Assembly (NCBI GenBank): GCA_016188155.1
Contig: JACPIH010000017.1
Location: forward strand, 1-54,292
Reading direction: 5' to 3'
Length of the DNA: 54,292 nucleotides
Source of the DNA: Candidatus Woesearchaeota archaeon
GTDB lineage: Archaea > Nanobdellota > Nanobdellia > Woesearchaeales > UBA10216
Positions 53,443 through 54,292 of this stretch are shown one piece after another. Made by a program: the position numbers and the translations under genes. The notes under the pieces were generated by a model. The model worked only from the letters and a program-made list of their open reading frames with translations. It had not been told where the DNA came from and did no database searches. Position 1 is the stretch's first letter, and each line of letters opens with the position of its first letter.

Positions 53443-54292
53443 TCATTTTCCCTTCCTGAAAAACTCTCCAATCGCCTCCTCATAGAACTCGGTCATTTTC
53501 GGAGTCATGTCCTGAGGGAAACACCGGTAATAGCTTTCCAAGGCGTAGCGCTCGTCAACGAAAACAATAACGCCCCTGTCTGTTTCTGTTCTTATGCACC
53601 TTCCGGCTGACTGGAGAGCTTTCGTGAATGCTGGAAAGACATAGCCATAATCCCAGCCCCTACTGAACTTGCCATCATAATACCTTATCAGCTCCTTTGT
53701 CTCGAGGTCAGGCTGGCCAAGCGGCAGGCCGACAATTATCACGCCATTCAGGAGAGTTCCTGGAAGGTCAATGCCCTCGCTGAAGCTGCCTCCAATGACA
53801 GCAAGGAGAACCCCGCCGGCAAGGTGGGTGTTTTTGAATTCCTTCAGCAGCTTCTGCTTTTCCTCCTTTGAAAGGTCAGCATGCTCCTTAAGCACCTGCT
53901 TCTGGATTTTGCCGTGAATGTGCTTGTGAACCTCCTCCATTACTGTGTAGCTGGGAAAGAACAGGATAACGTTGCCAGGAATTGCCGTGGAAGCCCTGAT
54001 GCACACCTCAGCCAGCTTTGCAAACTGGCCCGAGCTGCGCTTGCTGAACTTCGTGGTTGCTGCTGTGACAACCAGTGCAAGCCGGTTTTCCCTTGGCATG
54101 GGATTCCTGTACTCCTTCAGCACAGTTTTTTCAGGAAGAAAGCCAAGAATATCACGGTACATGGCGGTTGGCGTCAAAGTTCCAGACATCATGATGACAG
54201 AGTGCGCCTGCCTTATGACGCCTGAAGAAGCAAGCGAAGGGTCAAGGCACTTGTACGAGACCGAAACAACCTTGCCTTTCTGGCCCTGGCCA
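53443..54292 (-). CDS. XPD/Rad3-family DNA helicase, partial (continues beyond window)
   Basis: VIMMSGTLTP; GSFSEGIDLPG; QSAGRCIRTETDRGVIVFVDERY. Confidence 0.88.
   Translation of the reverse strand, partial: GQGQKGKVVSVSYKCLDPSLASSGVIRQAHSVIMMSGTLTPTAMYRDILGFLPEKTVLKEYRNPMPRENRLALVVTAATTKFSKRSSGQFAKLAEVCIRASTAIPGNVILFFPSYTVMEEVHKHIHGKIQKQVLKEHADLSKEEKQKLLKEFKNTHLAGGVLLAVIGGSFSEGIDLPGTLLNGVIIVGLPLGQPDLETKELIRYYDGKFSRGWDYGYVFPAFTKALQSAGRCIRTETDRGVIVFVDERYALESYYRCFPQDMTPKMTEFYEEAIGEFFRKGK

Overview
54.3-kb archaeal chromosome segment. PCNA, RFC large subunit, archaeal-type GAPDH, FBP aldolase/phosphatase, RNase J, an XPD-like helicase and split tRNA genes indicate an archaeon. The many secreted Thr/Asn-rich proteins suggest a DPANN/Woesearchaeota-like lineage (inference). 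Contents: housekeeping genes, a MoxR/DUF58/BatA-like VWA operon, several large surface proteins (one of 2494 aa), a VapBC-type pair, a membrane Lon-like protease, and three tRNA genes with introns. Most interesting: (1) the RNase HII catalytic motif IDEAG|GPIIGPMV is interrupted by an in-frame 45-nt insert carrying a TAG stop. Its flanks fold into a bulge-helix-bulge-like structure, and precise removal restores IDEAGRGP, so this is a candidate archaeal mRNA intron. (2) A tRNA-Ser-like gene has a 17-nt insert in the T-loop with strict 3-4-3 BHB geometry; removal gives the canonical TTCAAAT loop. (3) The tRNA-Leu and tRNA-Pro introns share a ~30-nt hairpin module, and the Pro intron shares a covarying double-hairpin module with the 5' flank of tRNA-Leu. 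(4) Three 39-bp promoter elements (CACTGGACAsTGGACAA-N14-TATA box) have constant spacing. All calls come from reading the sequence; no database search or folding program was run.
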